Position numbers and translations under genes: made by a program. Shown piece after piece: positions 22,706 to 33,487 of a stretch of DNA of 64,000 bases. The stretch is from Botryosphaeria dothidea (Eukaryota; Ascomycota; Dothideomycetes; Botryosphaeriales; Botryosphaeriaceae), in assembly GCA_011503125.2 (NCBI GenBank), contig WWBZ02000011.1:744001-808000 (forward strand), read 5' to 3'. The notes under the pieces were generated by a model. That model made no database searches. It saw only the letters and a program-made list of their open reading frames with translations, and was not told the origin of the DNA. Each line of letters starts with the position of its first letter. Position 1 is the stretch's first letter.

Positions 22706-23665
22706 GGTTGCGGCAAGCGTGCGTGTGAATCTCTTTCCTCTTTCTCGGTGTCAATCTTCACTCTCGAAGGGAAAAATTGAAGGAGCGGGACAAGGGTTCT
22801 CAGGAAATAAAAAGGCCGGCCAGGCTGGCAAAAGGAGCGCAGCTCGTGGATGATCGTGTTTAGCAGAAATAAAGCCGCGACCCAGCTTTCATCCGACGCG
22901 GCGATTGACCTTGTCGCGCTTGTTCGTGCGGAAAAGGAGTCGCGCTGGACGCATGGGAGCTGGAGCTGTGCAGGGCGCACAGCGTTCACCGTCTGTGGTC
23001 AGCGGGAGGGGCTCAGCGCGCTCAGCCGCGTGCGGGTTGGTGGGTGCCTGCTGAATCGCGAGGCCCCGGTCTGCTCGGCTTGGCTAATTACCACGCCGGC
23101 AATGCACAAAGCGAGCGCTCGCTGATCGCCCGCTCGCCACCGCGATTGAGAGAAAACGTCGCGGCGAGAGCCTGCGAGGCCCGCAACACCGGCCTTCTGT
23201 CGCGGGTGATCGACCTTCCCCGCACTGGTGATCGACCGACCGGCGCGGTGCGGAGATCGAGTTTCCCTTCTGGTTTGGCATGCGCACTCGCTTCCGGCGA
23301 TTCAGTTAAGCTCAGCGGCATAGACTCCCTTGCGGAGGAGGCTTGACGCCCTTCATCAGTGTGGAGAAGCCTGATTTTCCCAAGACCTTTTTCATTTCTT
23401 TCAATCTGAGAGCTATTGTACACCAATGTCCCTGTGGGCCAGCAATGGGCTCCATGGCTCTTCCGTGAAAACTCCAAGCAATGCGGCACCATCGCTCATG
23501 CAATGCCTGTGAGAAGGCTCCATCGAATGGGGCTGTCGGTGGCCCTGAGGGCTGCACTACGGCATTGGCAATTTATCTCCTCCCTTTGTGCTGCGGCCGC
23601 CAGGGGCCAGCAGCCACATCAATCGGCGTTTACCTGTCGTCGTCAAGAAGACTTACACTTGCAGA
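22706..23665. other. Intergenic: Sel1 gene promoter and CCCH gene 3' UTR
   Basis: This 960-bp spacer lies between two minus-strand genes. The part next to 22705 should hold the Sel1 gene's promoter and leader, and the part next to 23666 the CCCH gene's 3' UTR. No gene or RNA signature is seen. Confidence 0.55.
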
Positions 23666-25330
23666 TCAGAAGCTCACGAAGTCCTGCTGCTGCGACAGCT
23701 CACGGCCGTTGTCGTCAGCGCTCTGCATGACCAGATCTTCCCCAATCTCGTCTTCCGAATCGATGTCGTCGCTGTCGATCTCGTCGTGCTCATCGTCACT
23801 TGACAAATCTGGCGATCCCAACTCAGCGCTGCCCGTTTGAGCAGCCGCCGCCTTGCGGATCTGCCCAGCCCGGTCAACGTGCGGCAGTCGGCACTTCGGA
23901 TTGCGGCATACTGCATGGTTAGCATAGTCAGGGCACTCAAACACATGGCGCTCGGTGCAGTCAGATCCCTTCTCGCAGTAGCCGAGAGTTCCGAAAGCAT
24001 GGCAAACAGGTCCAGACGGGTTGACCCTGATGTGTGCATAGCGGCACTTGTCGTTGGTGCAGTTGCCGCGCAGAAAATGCACGCATGCAGGGACGCGGTT
24101 GGGCGTCGGCTCGTGCGACAGGTCACAACCCTCACCCAGAGCGCAATTGCCTCTCAGCAAATGGTCTTTGCAGATGGCAACCTTGTTCGGATCATGCACG
24201 TAGCGGCATTGAGGTCCTTTGACGCACGTTCCTGGTGTTCGCGTTAGTGTGGCTTCTGGGTATACGAACCGGATCACACGGCGCGAGCCGTCGCTTTTAG
24301 TCATTATGTGGGAGGGAAAAGGCCAACCAGTCGTAGTGAACCTCGGGCAAGGCTCGTCAATCTTCTTAACAGGCTTGTTCCTGTGTTGATGTTAGTCTGC
24401 CCATACACCCCAAACACCCCGCAAACATACTGCTTAGTCTTGATGAGTCCAGAGCGGTAGAGATTGCCATTCTTGCTTCTCAAGAACGTAACCCCACCGA
24501 CTTTGGCTTGCTTGGGAGTGGCCCTAGCTGTGTTCGGGTCGTCTTCTGCATTTTAGTACACCCATTCTGATGTCTTTTCCCGGTGTCCATCCACGTACTG
24601 GAGATCCTGATGAGCTTGCTACCACCGTCTGCCACGCGGAAGCGGATATTATCGATTTCGATCTCGTACGACTGCGGTGTCGTGGGGGTTTGAATTCCGG
24701 TAGGTGTTTGGCCGTGAGCCTGTATGGCGTGAAAGTGTTTGTTGAGTTTTGCCTTCTCTTTCATACTCTTCTGCTGGCGGCGCTGTTCGGTGCTCTGCTC
24801 AATAGCTTTGGCCCGCTGCTGCGCAACCTGGTCGTAAATGGCTGGGTTGATCAGCTGCATATGCCTATCATGCTTGACGACCCATCCAGGCCTTTCATTG
24901 GCCTGCGGAGAAGTTGCGGGGCTGCCATTGGCCGTAGATTCGTTGCTCTGGGAAGCGCTCGCTGCGGGACTTGCTCGGTTGTTGTTCAGGACCAGCGTGC
25001 GATTGAAGACCTTGCCTCCACGGCCGCGAGGAGAGCCGTACGGAGTTCCGCGGTATGGCGCCCAGCCGCCACGTCCGCGACCACGACCTTGTCCGACATC
25101 AGCCATTTTTCCCTGGAAGCAGCCGCCTTCCGGTCTCATATTTTTACCATAGCTAGGGGCCGGCTGATAACTCTCGTTCTTTTGTTGCTGCTGCTGCTGC
25201 TGCTTGTGGACGTTGATGCGACCTGTGGCGAAAGTGCTTTGTTAGGAAGTGGGCGGCGGTCAAGCCTGGCGCTTTGCGGCTTACCAGCCAATGCCGCAAT
25301 CTTTGCCTGCAACTCGCTGTCTTCAGACAT
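23666..25330 (-). CDS. Five-finger CCCH zinc-finger protein, ZC3H3-like
   Basis: Exons 25330..25285, 25222..24599, 24545..24431, 24380..24328 and 24231..23666 give 467 aa. An N-terminal poly-Gln stretch (~20-26), an RGRGRGGWAPYRG RGG-like patch and a charged coiled region precede the conserved TFLRSKNGNLYRSGLIKTKQ segment. Five tandem C-x7/8/10-C-x4/5/6-C-x3-H fingers follow: CPRFTTTGTCVKGPQCRYVH, then CKDHLLRGNCALGEGCDLSH, CVHFLRGNCTNDKCRYAH, CHAFGTLGYCEKGSDCTERH and CPDYANHAVCRNPKCRLPH. The tail is acidic (DSDDIDSEDEIGED). Animal ZC3H3 acts in nuclear mRNA 3'-end processing and export, and a similar nuclear RNA-binding role is inferred. Intron 4 (24327..24232, 96 nt, donor GTTGGC) cuts the first finger and is stop-free. 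NOC4 follows upstream on the same strand. Confidence 0.85.
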
Positions 25331-25816
25331 TTTGCGGCGCTTCGACTTCGCCTGGACCAGTAGGAGCGTTCAAATGGAAGCAACTCAGACTCGGAGAGGT
25401 GTATTCGGGGTGTTGGTGGTTGTGCGACGGGAGGGAAGGAAATGGAAGACCAAAGTTTGGGCGCTGCGCGACGAAGTGAAGTCGATGTAATTATGCACGT
25501 GATCGTCTCAGCCCTATGCATGACTCGCGCTTCCAATACCCCGGAGTTTTTCCACTTTAAGCTTATGTTTCTTTCATGCAGCGGGTACCCAGGACGGTCT
25601 GAGCGTGCTTGAGATTCTCCGCCCTATTTTCCCCTTTGCATATCTGTTCTTCTGGGCAGATATTATGATCTTCATTGCCTATGAGCAATTTGGACTCTTG
25701 AAACCTTTGTAGACGAGCGAGCCTTGGCAATACAAAACCAGGGAGGAGCGTTGAGGATGAACCGCGGCAATTGCGGCAAGTCATGCTATTTAATCTCTTC
25801 GGTTTCGCTGGAGCGT
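25331..25816. other. Intergenic: CCCH gene promoter and NOC4 3' UTR
   Basis: This 486-bp spacer lies between two minus-strand genes. It should contain the CCCH gene promoter and leader plus the NOC4 terminator region. No feature stands out. Confidence 0.55.
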
Positions 25817-27572
25817 CTAACACGTCTCCAGAACCTTGGCCATGAGGCCCCCGAGTGGCCCTAATTCTGAATCCTCCGCCGTGAAGATTCTCTTGGGAAT
25901 CTCATACTCAACCACCGGTGTCTTCTTAATCTCCTTCCCAAACTCTGCCTCAATCAACTGCCAAAGTGTCAGCATGCGCCCAAGCCTGGAATCAACTTTG
26001 GACGGCAACTTACCCCATTGTATGAATGGTCCAAGAAATCCTCAAGGTTGTATGATCTCTTGGTGAATTGTTCGGATATGATTTTGGCAAGGGTAGCCAC
26101 GTTGGGGTGGTAGTGAGATTGCAATGTTTCGAGCTCCCAGAGACTGCTCTCGATGGCATTTGTCTCCATCGGGTCTGTCTCTTCCATACTGAACGGATCA
26201 TCCATCCCCTCATCTTCAAGCTTCTTCCGCATTTCGGGGTCTCGTATTACCCTATGGATCATGAAGGTACATGCAGGGTGTTTCATGAGCATGTTATATA
26301 TCCAGGGAACAACAACGACAATGCCTGCTGGTGGTCCGTGTAGTGCGAGCCGCGAAAGACGCTTGATGAAGCTTGCCACAAGCGCGGCTGGCAAGTGTGT
26401 GGAGGACATGAATTCGTCCAAGAGACGGAAGAAGCGCGACCTGTGTTTCGAGTGCAGAATACCGTCGTCGAGGAGGGAGTATAGTTTGGTGTAGAAAGAG
26501 GGGTAGTCCAGGTTCTTCTCCTTAATCAAGTAGAAAAGACCAGAAAGGGCTAGCAGTGAGGTAGCACCGCCAACGTTGTAAGAATCAGTGAGGAAATCCA
26601 TGAGCATCTCGACTTTTGAGAACCACGGCGTGACCTTATAGGTCAAAACGCTCAAGACACTTTTCCTCTGATCCTTGTTCAGGCCTGACCGGAAGAGAGC
26701 AAGCCAAGCATCCTGGCCTTTCCTCTTGTGTGCAGACAGCGAGTAGAGCTGATGCTTGTTCTCAGGTTCCGGTCCGTAGAAGCTCTCGAGGTCATCTTTG
26801 GATTCTGGAAGGCCTTCCAAATTCAGAAGGATGGACAGACTACTAGCAGCGATGATTTCTTGTTCCTTAGGATCTGTTGACTCTTTCAAAGAGGAACTAA
26901 ATCTGTTAGTAAACATTCTCAGGTGCTATTTGAGGTGACTTACGCGACAGCATTCAAGGCATAGAACCTGACGTCGTCGTACTCCTCGATGAACTTCTCC
27001 ACGAACTCATCGCGAGAGTTTTCAGTGTCTGAGGATGCCAATAAATCGTGCACGAGCTGAAAGAACAAGCCATGTCTCCATGCATCCTCTCCGGAGCCTT
27101 TTTGCGCAGCAATCTCTTCCTTTGCGAGGCGCATGGCCAAAGTGAGAGCGGTACTTTGCAAAACCGGCTTACCACTTGTCAGAAGCTGGAGTAGGACCTC
27201 CGTATACTCCTTGTATCTCTCCTTCAGCCACTGAATGATCATGATCTCTGAATCCGGGAGTCCTTTGCTCTTCTTCATGCTCCCAGCAGCGTGAAGCCTG
27301 CAGAACACGCGACAAAGCGCCACGATTGCGAGTGTTGCCGACTCTTCTGCGTCATCGTCTTTCGCCAGTTTAACCAACTCGGTAATGTTATTATAGTGGC
27401 GCCGCGATTCGGTGATTTGGCTCTCCAGGAGCAGGATTCGCGATTGTTCGTCGCCATCGGTGGGCGCAGCTTTGAGAGAGGATTTGGATTTGGAGCGCTT
27501 CCCGGCGACGCCCTTCTCGGCAATCCGCTTTCTCTTGTGACCGGCAAGGGCTTCGGGTGCCATGAGGGACAT
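25817..27572 (-). CDS. NOC4: Nucleolar complex protein 4 (Noc4)
   Basis: Noc4 partners Nop14 in small-subunit (SSU) processome assembly and 40S export. Exons 27572..26944, 26896..26014 and 25957..25817 give 550 aa, close to the yeast protein's length. The N-terminus MSLMAPEALAGHKRKR is basic, and the body is all-helical HEAT-like. The C-terminal CBF/Mak21/Noc4 domain is clear: PWFSKVEMLMDFLTDSYNVG, SLLALSGLFYLIKEKNLDYP, SSLWELETLQSHYHPNVATL, KRSYNLEDFLDHSYNGLIEA, then VVEYEIPKRIF. Intron 1 is 26943..26897; an upstream CAG at 26905-26903 would add two residues but sits on top of the TACTAAC branch sequence, so the downstream TAG is preferred. Intron 2 is 26013..25958. The start lies only 206 bp from the divergent ATP4 start. 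Confidence 0.92.
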
Positions 27573-27778
27573 TTCAAAGGGTGCGACGTGCGTGCGAAGC
27601 TGTTGTTCGTGCAGGCGGTCGCACGTCAAAAAAGTTACCAGGGCTCTCTCTGTCTCCGGCGCTCGGACGCTAGCGCCGGCGCCGATGCCAAGCCCATCCT
27701 CAGGTTCTTGCAACTCGACTTCCGAGCTCCTCACCTAACGTCAAGCCGTCAATTACCTCTCCGCTCCCATCCCCAATA
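27573..27778. promoter_or_regulatory. Compact bidirectional promoter NOC4 / ATP4
   Basis: Only 206 bp separate the start codons of a ribosome-assembly gene and a respiratory-chain gene, so both 5' UTRs and promoters must fit here. No consensus element is clear by eye. Confidence 0.65.
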
Positions 27779-28699
27779 ATGGCTTCGCGTCTCGCCAGGA
27801 GCGCCGTCGGTATGCCGCTGCCCGAGCGATGAGCTGCCGAAGCGATTGGCGCCAGAACTGACCGCGTACAGGCGCTGCCCGCCTCCGCCCAACCGTCCCC
27901 GTCCGCGCCCTTCCCGCCTTCGCCCAGGCCCGTGCTGCATCCAATGTGCCGACTGAGGACCCCAAGAAGAAGGCCCAGTCCATCCTGGACTCGCTGCCCG
28001 GCAACAGCCTCGTCTCCAAGGCTGCCATCCTCTCGGCCGGTGCCGGTCTGTCCGCCGCCGCTATCAGCAACGAGCTCTACGTTATCAACGAGGAATCCAT
28101 CGTCATGCTGTCGCTCCTGACCGTCTTCTTCGCCGTCGGCAAGTACGGTGGCCCCATGTACAGGGAATGGGCCGAGGGCCAGAACACCAAGGTCAAGAAC
28201 ATCCTCAACTCGGCGCGCCAGGAGCACACCGAGGCTGTGCAGAAGCGTATTGAGAATGTCAAGGACCTGAGCGGCGTCATTGACATCACCAAGTCGCTCT
28301 TCGAGGTTTCGAAGGTATGAGTCCAACACCAGTGCTTTGTTGCGCGTGGTCGCGCCTTGGATCTTTCCGCTGGGCCGAGGAGCCTGACAGTGGTGCAGGA
28401 AACCGCCAAGCTCGAGGCCCAGGCCTACGAGCTGGAGCAGAAGACCGCCCTCGCTCACGAGGCCAAGACCGTTCTGGACTCCTGGGTCCGCTACGAAGGC
28501 CAGGTCAAGCAGAGGCAGCAGAAGGAGCTCGCCGACTCCGTCATCGCCAAGATCGAGAAGGAGCTCGAGAACCCCAAGACTCTCAAGCAGATCTTGGACC
28601 AGAGCGTCGCTGACGTTGAGAGTAAGTTGCTGCACGAGAGTGAGACATGTGGCGCACGAATGCTAATACTCGACAGGGATCGTTTCTCAGAAGGCGTAG
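27779..28699 (+). CDS. ATP4: Mitochondrial F1Fo ATP synthase subunit b (subunit 4)
   Basis: Subunit b forms the peripheral stalk that holds F1 to Fo in the inner membrane. Exons 27779..27809, 27872..28314, 28399..28621 and 28677..28699 give 239 aa (yeast has 244). The spliced N-terminus MASRLARSAVGAARLRP is an arginine-rich presequence that exists only if intron 1 is removed. DPKKKAQSILDSLPGNSLVS starts the mature protein. Two hydrophobic hairpin segments follow (AAILSAGAGLSAAAIS and IVMLSLLTVFFAVGKYGGP), then a long charged coiled coil (REWAEGQNTKVKNILNSARQ through LANPKTLK-like helices). The last exon, 23 nt, encodes only the C-terminal RIVSQKA. Introns are 62, 84 and 55 nt. Confidence 0.93.
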
Positions 28700-28982
28700 A
28701 AAAACAACCCCATCACTAGAATGGTCACCTAACAACTACCCGCCTGTTATATAGATCCGTGTGCAATACTAGTCATCGAACCCCGAGATATCCATCGTGA
28801 CTATTTGAATTACTAAAAAATACCGTCTACCGAAGGGTGACCTGATTTGACGAAACACCGTGCTGATGAGGAAGCCCAGACTCCTTGAAACATCGCCACA
28901 TTTTTCTCTAACCTCCAACGTCCAGCGCTGTAAAGAAGATATCCAAAACGCCAGGCTCATCGATTTGCCCAGCCTCAGCCAA

Positions 28983-30484
28983 TCACTCTTTCGGCGAACG
29001 CCCGTTTCTATACTGCCATAAACGACTGAAGTCCTTGACTTTCGGGTGCTTTGGCAGGTGACGCGAGCTCATTGCTGACGAATGGCGCCGGACGACAGGA
29101 AGGACAGGACTATTCACATCGTCAACAATAGCCCTCTCTTCAGATGCATCAGAATCGGAATCGGAATCGCCGCTGAGGAGATCGCACAGGCTGTCTGCTA
29201 GGCCCTCTCTGTCAAAGTCATCGCCACCTTCTAAATCGATCTCGGTCTCCATGAACTCGCTCCTGTCGAGCGCCCGATTATCCGGACCCAGCGGGAACAT
29301 GTAGTTGAGATAGTGCTGGTTGAGCAGGTGACCGGTACCCTTGCGCGTGAAGATGCGTCCCATGAAGCGGTTGGGCACGTGGGTGAAGTGCAGCACCCCC
29401 CACCTCGCGACCATGTCTTCGTCGTTGGCGTAGTGCTCGATGTAGCGGATGGCTTTCTCAGAGGTGCCAGAACCATCTCTGCTCTGCTCGTCCTCTTTCG
29501 CGTCCGCCATGGACTTGTGCGGGTTGTTGAAGTGGTTGGCGGCGTTCCCGAACGTGTAGACCTCGAGCTTGCGCAGGGTGTCCTCGGGCAGCTCGGCCAG
29601 CAGCCAGTCGATCATCAGGCTGCCCTGGATGCCGCCCTGGCTGTGCAGGATGAGGACGACCTTCTTGCGGTGCTCGTTGGTCAGCGCTTCTTTCACGAGC
29701 GCGTAGGCGTCGCGGATGTCCTGGGTGGAATAGTTGAGGTTGCGCTCGATCATGCACTGCACCAGGTCGAAGATCAGGCCGTTGGTCTTGTTGTGGATGC
29801 CCGTGATCGGTCGGCCGAATATCCTGGCCAGCCTGTCCAGGTTCGCTTGCAGCCAGTACCTCCTGAAGATACACTGTTTTAGCATTTCTTGTGTGACGTT
29901 TTTGCCAGATTTCAAAAAACATGGAATGTGTTTGTGAATGCATGGGTGACTTACCCGACCGCAACACCGTTGACGAAGACCCAGTGCTCGTCTGGATGCT
30001 CGAGCTCGGAAGCGATGTCCGGATGCGAATGCACCTCGTGCTTCCTGCCGTTCACGATCATCCAGATGGGCACGCAGAGAAGGATCGCGAGGCCGGCGTA
30101 AATGAGGAACCACCCGACCGGCAGGACCAGGCAAAAGGGCAGCGAAAGAATGAACAGGACTTGGTAGATTGTAAGGGTGATTTGCCAGCTGAGTTGGATG
30201 CCATTTCCAAGAGATGGGTAGATCTCGTCCCCGCTTCGTTTCGCCCACGGTAAGAACAGAAAGGGTAGGAGGTAGATCAGCGAGAAGAGCAGCTTGAGGT
30301 CGCTCCAGATCAGCTGCACCGGGTCCGAAGTGTAGGGTAGCGGTCCGGAGCCCTTGGAATGAGGGTTGCCGATTTGCGAGGGTAGAAGCTTGACGGTTGC
30401 GGTGCGCAGCATCTTCAGCTTGATCGCGGAGACGCCATTGGTTTTTGGCGAAGGGCTTTCGCCCTGCTTCCGGCTCCAGAACAT
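28983..30484 (-). CDS. Membrane-anchored alpha/beta-hydrolase-like protein
   Basis: Exons 30484..29955 and 29862..28983 give 469 aa; the 92-nt intron joins VFVNGVAVG to RYWLQANL. Hydrophobic segments at ~64-80 (LKLLFSLIYLLPFLFLPW) and ~101-144 (probably a hairpin) anchor the N-terminus. The catalytic-like domain follows, with VFVNG as the first strand, ITGIHNKTNG, and a nucleophile elbow VVLILHSQGG with Ser251. The usual first Gly of G-x-S-x-G is Leu here. HFTHVPNRF and GHLLNQHYL supply candidate histidines. The C-terminal ~90 residues are acidic, with a Ser-Asp repeat (SGDSDSDSDASEE). It looks like a fungal membrane lipase/esterase-like family of unknown substrate; I cannot confirm activity. 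The in-frame TTG upstream is not used as the start; ATG 30484 is. Confidence 0.8.
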
Positions 30485-31750
30485 GCGGCGGCGACGGGGA
30501 TCGTGAGCGGAAGACAAAGCGAAAAAGATAGGAAGAAGTCCGTTTCAAATAGCAATAAGATAGGGGATGCGGATGGGGTAGGTTCGTGTTCGATCTGGTT
30601 TGTTTGATAGACGATAAGACGTGTTTTGGGCCTGAGCTGCAGCAAGGCAAGCACGCAACGGACCACCTGGGAGATTTTATATGGAAAAGGCGAAGCGCTT
30701 CAACGGCGACTCTCTCGTGTTGCACAAACTCCACAGCCTCAGAATCTGCCTGCGCAACATCAGCCCGGAGAAGGCAGCGTAGGAGTAATACGTTAGCCAG
30801 GCGCCGGGGCTCAAGGCTGGGCAGGTGAGAGCGTCAGCAGGGCTCCTGTGCCGGCACCCATGGCGATCGCTGGTCGCTAGGTAGCCCAGGGCTGGTCACT
30901 GGAATTGCCCGATCGAGGTCTAGTGGCGCTCCCCCGTGTGCCCTCTTTTTGGGCCGTGGTGGTGGCTTTGGCGCATGACTGCGCCCGCAAACTGCACCCC
31001 AGATTTCGGTTGATCTTGCGATTTGCACGACCCGTTTGACATCATGTTTTTCGGGCTGTGTTGGAGTGTTGTTGGGGGCGAGAGGGTAATGTGCCCAAAA
31101 ATACACCACGAGCGCCCGGGCCCCTTGGCATTGCAGGCAAGCCCTTGTCCGTGCCGTCGCTACCGTCCATCTCCCGCTCAGCCATCCTGCACTACCGCGC
31201 GAAAATCTCAGCCTCTATTTCAGCTCTCAAGCCCTTTCCCTCAAACGGCTTCAAATGACTTTTTCACATGCAAATTGCTAGAGGCCATGCAGATGCTGAC
31301 TCTAGAGCGCGCAAACTTAAACCTCCAAGCTCGTATCTTCGCAACGTGAGCATGGTGCGAGGAAGCTTACTCGTTGCTGACAGTGCTTAAACTCTAGCTT
31401 TGTGTAACTACTACTGCTGAGGCACGCAGCTGCTTGCATGTAGCCCTCGAGTGCCTTCAAGGCAGCTACGGCGCCTTTCTGCCTGGTGACTCTGTCCGCG
31501 AAGTGTTGCAACAAAAAAAAAATGCACGCAAAATCGGAGCATCTACTGAGATGCATTTAAGAAATTCTGAGTCGAGAAGAATTTAGCTTCTCCTTTTCTA
31601 TTCTGACAATGCAATAGACAAGCAACGTCATCAACATATGTTCCAAGTAAGACTCGAATACGCACATCGCATATAACCATCTTCGCTGCCTTTCATGTGA
31701 AAACATCCAACCATCTATCAGCCAGCCTCAGAAGGCTCTATCCTTGCATT
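30485..31750. other. Intergenic: hydrolase promoter and acyltransferase 3' UTR
   Basis: This 1.27-kb spacer lies between two minus-strand genes. Open frames here are short, overlapping and unlike known proteins. No RNA gene or mobile element was noticed. Confidence 0.5.
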
Positions 31751-33487
31751 CTACAGTCTTGGCCTCACACCGATACCGTTCTCGAACATCTTCTCCATTG
31801 TGGCTTTCCAGACCAACGCGCTCTCTTCGTCAATGGCGTTACCGTCGTATGAGACGCTGAACCGCAGACCATCCTCCGTGCCCCAGCAAGCCACTAGGAA
31901 TTCGGTATCACGGGCTCTTACGCCAGTTCGGTCAAATGCGTAAAGATCCGCAGCGAGACCGGTCTGATTCACCGCATCTTCGTTGAGGCTGTACTTTCCT
32001 GGCGCCAAAAAGCTCTTGATTGAGCCAACCGAACTGATGCCACATGTTGCAGGTCTCCACTTGAAGTTGGCAGGGTAGGCACCTTGAGGGTTGATGCCTG
32101 TCTTGAGATGGTCTGGCTTCATAGCTTCGGCTCTCTCGACCGAAAGGAGGTAGCTCGACGCAACGATCCGAGCCGGATCTGTGGGATCGAAGCTTCCTGT
32201 CATCTTCTCACTCCGAAGTTTCTTCTGGTACTTGCGCAGTTGCCTATGCGCTTGGCGTACCAACAGCTTAAATCTTCCCTCAACAGGTAAATCAGATGGC
32301 AAGAATGGTAGCCATATGCCGTCACTGAACGTGAGCATACACGAATCTGGCGGGCCATTGTAACCAAAGAACGGGCGAGGATTGATGGGGAATGACCCGA
32401 TATATGGCAAGCGGTCCGATAGAAGCGTGTGCGGATCCCTAGCTTCCTCAATCTCCATCATCGCCATTCCCACGAGAGCGAAGCAAGCAGCACCGACAGA
32501 GGCACCAACTGATTTTGCCAGACGTTCTAACCGGGCTGTTGCCTCTTTGGAAAGCTCAGCTCTTACGTTGAAGCTATTCATGGGTGGCTTGTTGCTTTCT
32601 GAGTAATCCAGAACCTTGGAGTATTTTGGCGATATGGACATGGCTTCGTCTCTCCGGTCCTTCCGCTTCAACGGATTGGTGAAGCCTGCTGGCGGCGGTA
32701 TCCGTACATGACGGAGAATTCTCATGACAGCCCAGAACCATCTTCGTCTCGCCACGCTGCCTTGAACAAGAGGATACAGGTCCTCTTGCGATCGCGGCAG
32801 ACGGTTCCATAGACGATCTGGTGAGCGTTCCGATTTGATGCCTTTCAAAAGTTCTTGCTCTGACGAGTTCACGAGCTGAAGAAAGTGCGGTTCCCAGTTG
32901 TAAAGGACTACAAGGCCGTCGCAGATTTCGTGGGCACAGATCAGGGTCATGGTCAATTTGATAGTGCCACCTGGGAGAGGGCTCACTGGGTGGATGAAAA
33001 GTTTTGAGAGAGACTTGTCTGGGTTGATTATCCTTCCCGTGTTGTTGATATGCTTGTACCAGTCGTCCAGGTCGACCTTGTCGTAGTGATCCTCAAGAAA
33101 AATCAGCGTGCCTGACGCATTCCTTAGGACCTCAGCGTCGTCCTCAGGCAAATCCAGTATGAATCGTCTGTGGTCCGTGGTGGGATCCCGATGGACAGTC
33201 GACATGAGCAGAATGTGGTGGAGACGAAGATTGGTCCAGGCGAGGAGGACCCTTTTCCGGAGCTGCTCGACAGTCAAGTTGCTTCGGACTTCAAGCGAGA
33301 CGATGGTGTTGACATCTGCTCTGCCTCCAAAGTAAACTCCATCGTTGTCGAAGGATGTTTCAACGAGCCCGAGTGGTCTTTGGTAGACATCTCTGCCAGC
33401 ATGCTGGCCTCGGCGCCAGGCATGATAGTCGTTGGCGTAGCGACCAAGCCAGTGGCTCTGGGGACTCTCTTGTTGCATAGCTGGCAT
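31751..33487 (-). CDS. HxxxDG (condensation-like/BAHD-like) acyltransferase
   Basis: This intronless 578-aa protein has the hallmarks of the CoA-dependent acyltransferase/condensation fold. The catalytic H-x-x-x-D-G is HEICDG at residues 186-191, preceded by hydrophobic strands (IKLTMTLICA). The second half carries PYIGSFPINPRPFFGYNGPP and PATCGISSVGSIKSFLAP, positioned like the structural motif at the domain interface in this superfamily. Such enzymes transfer acyl groups from CoA to alcohol or amine acceptors, but neither donor nor acceptor can be read here. The N-terminus HWLGRYANDYHAWR has no signal peptide, so a cytosolic enzyme is likely. Neighbours are housekeeping genes, so this is not part of an evident biosynthetic cluster. 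It is divergent from VPS10. Confidence 0.8.
   Translation of the reverse strand: MPAMQQESPQSHWLGRYANDYHAWRRGQHAGRDVYQRPLGLVETSFDNDGVYFGGRADVNTIVSLEVRSNLTVEQLRKRVLLAWTNLRLHHILLMSTVHRDPTTDHRRFILDLPEDDAEVLRNASGTLIFLEDHYDKVDLDDWYKHINNTGRIINPDKSLSKLFIHPVSPLPGGTIKLTMTLICAHEICDGLVVLYNWEPHFLQLVNSSEQELLKGIKSERSPDRLWNRLPRSQEDLYPLVQGSVARRRWFWAVMRILRHVRIPPPAGFTNPLKRKDRRDEAMSISPKYSKVLDYSESNKPPMNSFNVRAELSKEATARLERLAKSVGASVGAACFALVGMAMMEIEEARDPHTLLSDRLPYIGSFPINPRPFFGYNGPPDSCMLTFSDGIWLPFLPSDLPVEGRFKLLVRQAHRQLRKYQKKLRSEKMTGSFDPTDPARIVASSYLLSVERAEAMKPDHLKTGINPQGAYPANFKWRPATCGISSVGSIKSFLAPGKYSLNEDAVNQTGLAADLYAFDRTGVRARDTEFLVACWGTEDGLRFSVSYDGNAIDEESALVWKATMEKMFENGIGVRPRL

Noticed and set aside
25110..25148. Possible 35-nt intron (GTAAAA...TTCCAG) in exon 2 of the CCCH gene
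   Set aside because: Too short for a spliceosomal intron here, and removal shifts the frame into an immediate stop; the readthrough frame stays open and reaches the RGG-like patch.
31751..33487. Acyltransferase as part of a secondary-metabolite cluster
   Set aside because: Neighbours are VPS10, a hydrolase-like membrane protein, ATP4 and other core genes; no backbone enzyme, P450 or cluster regulator is present.
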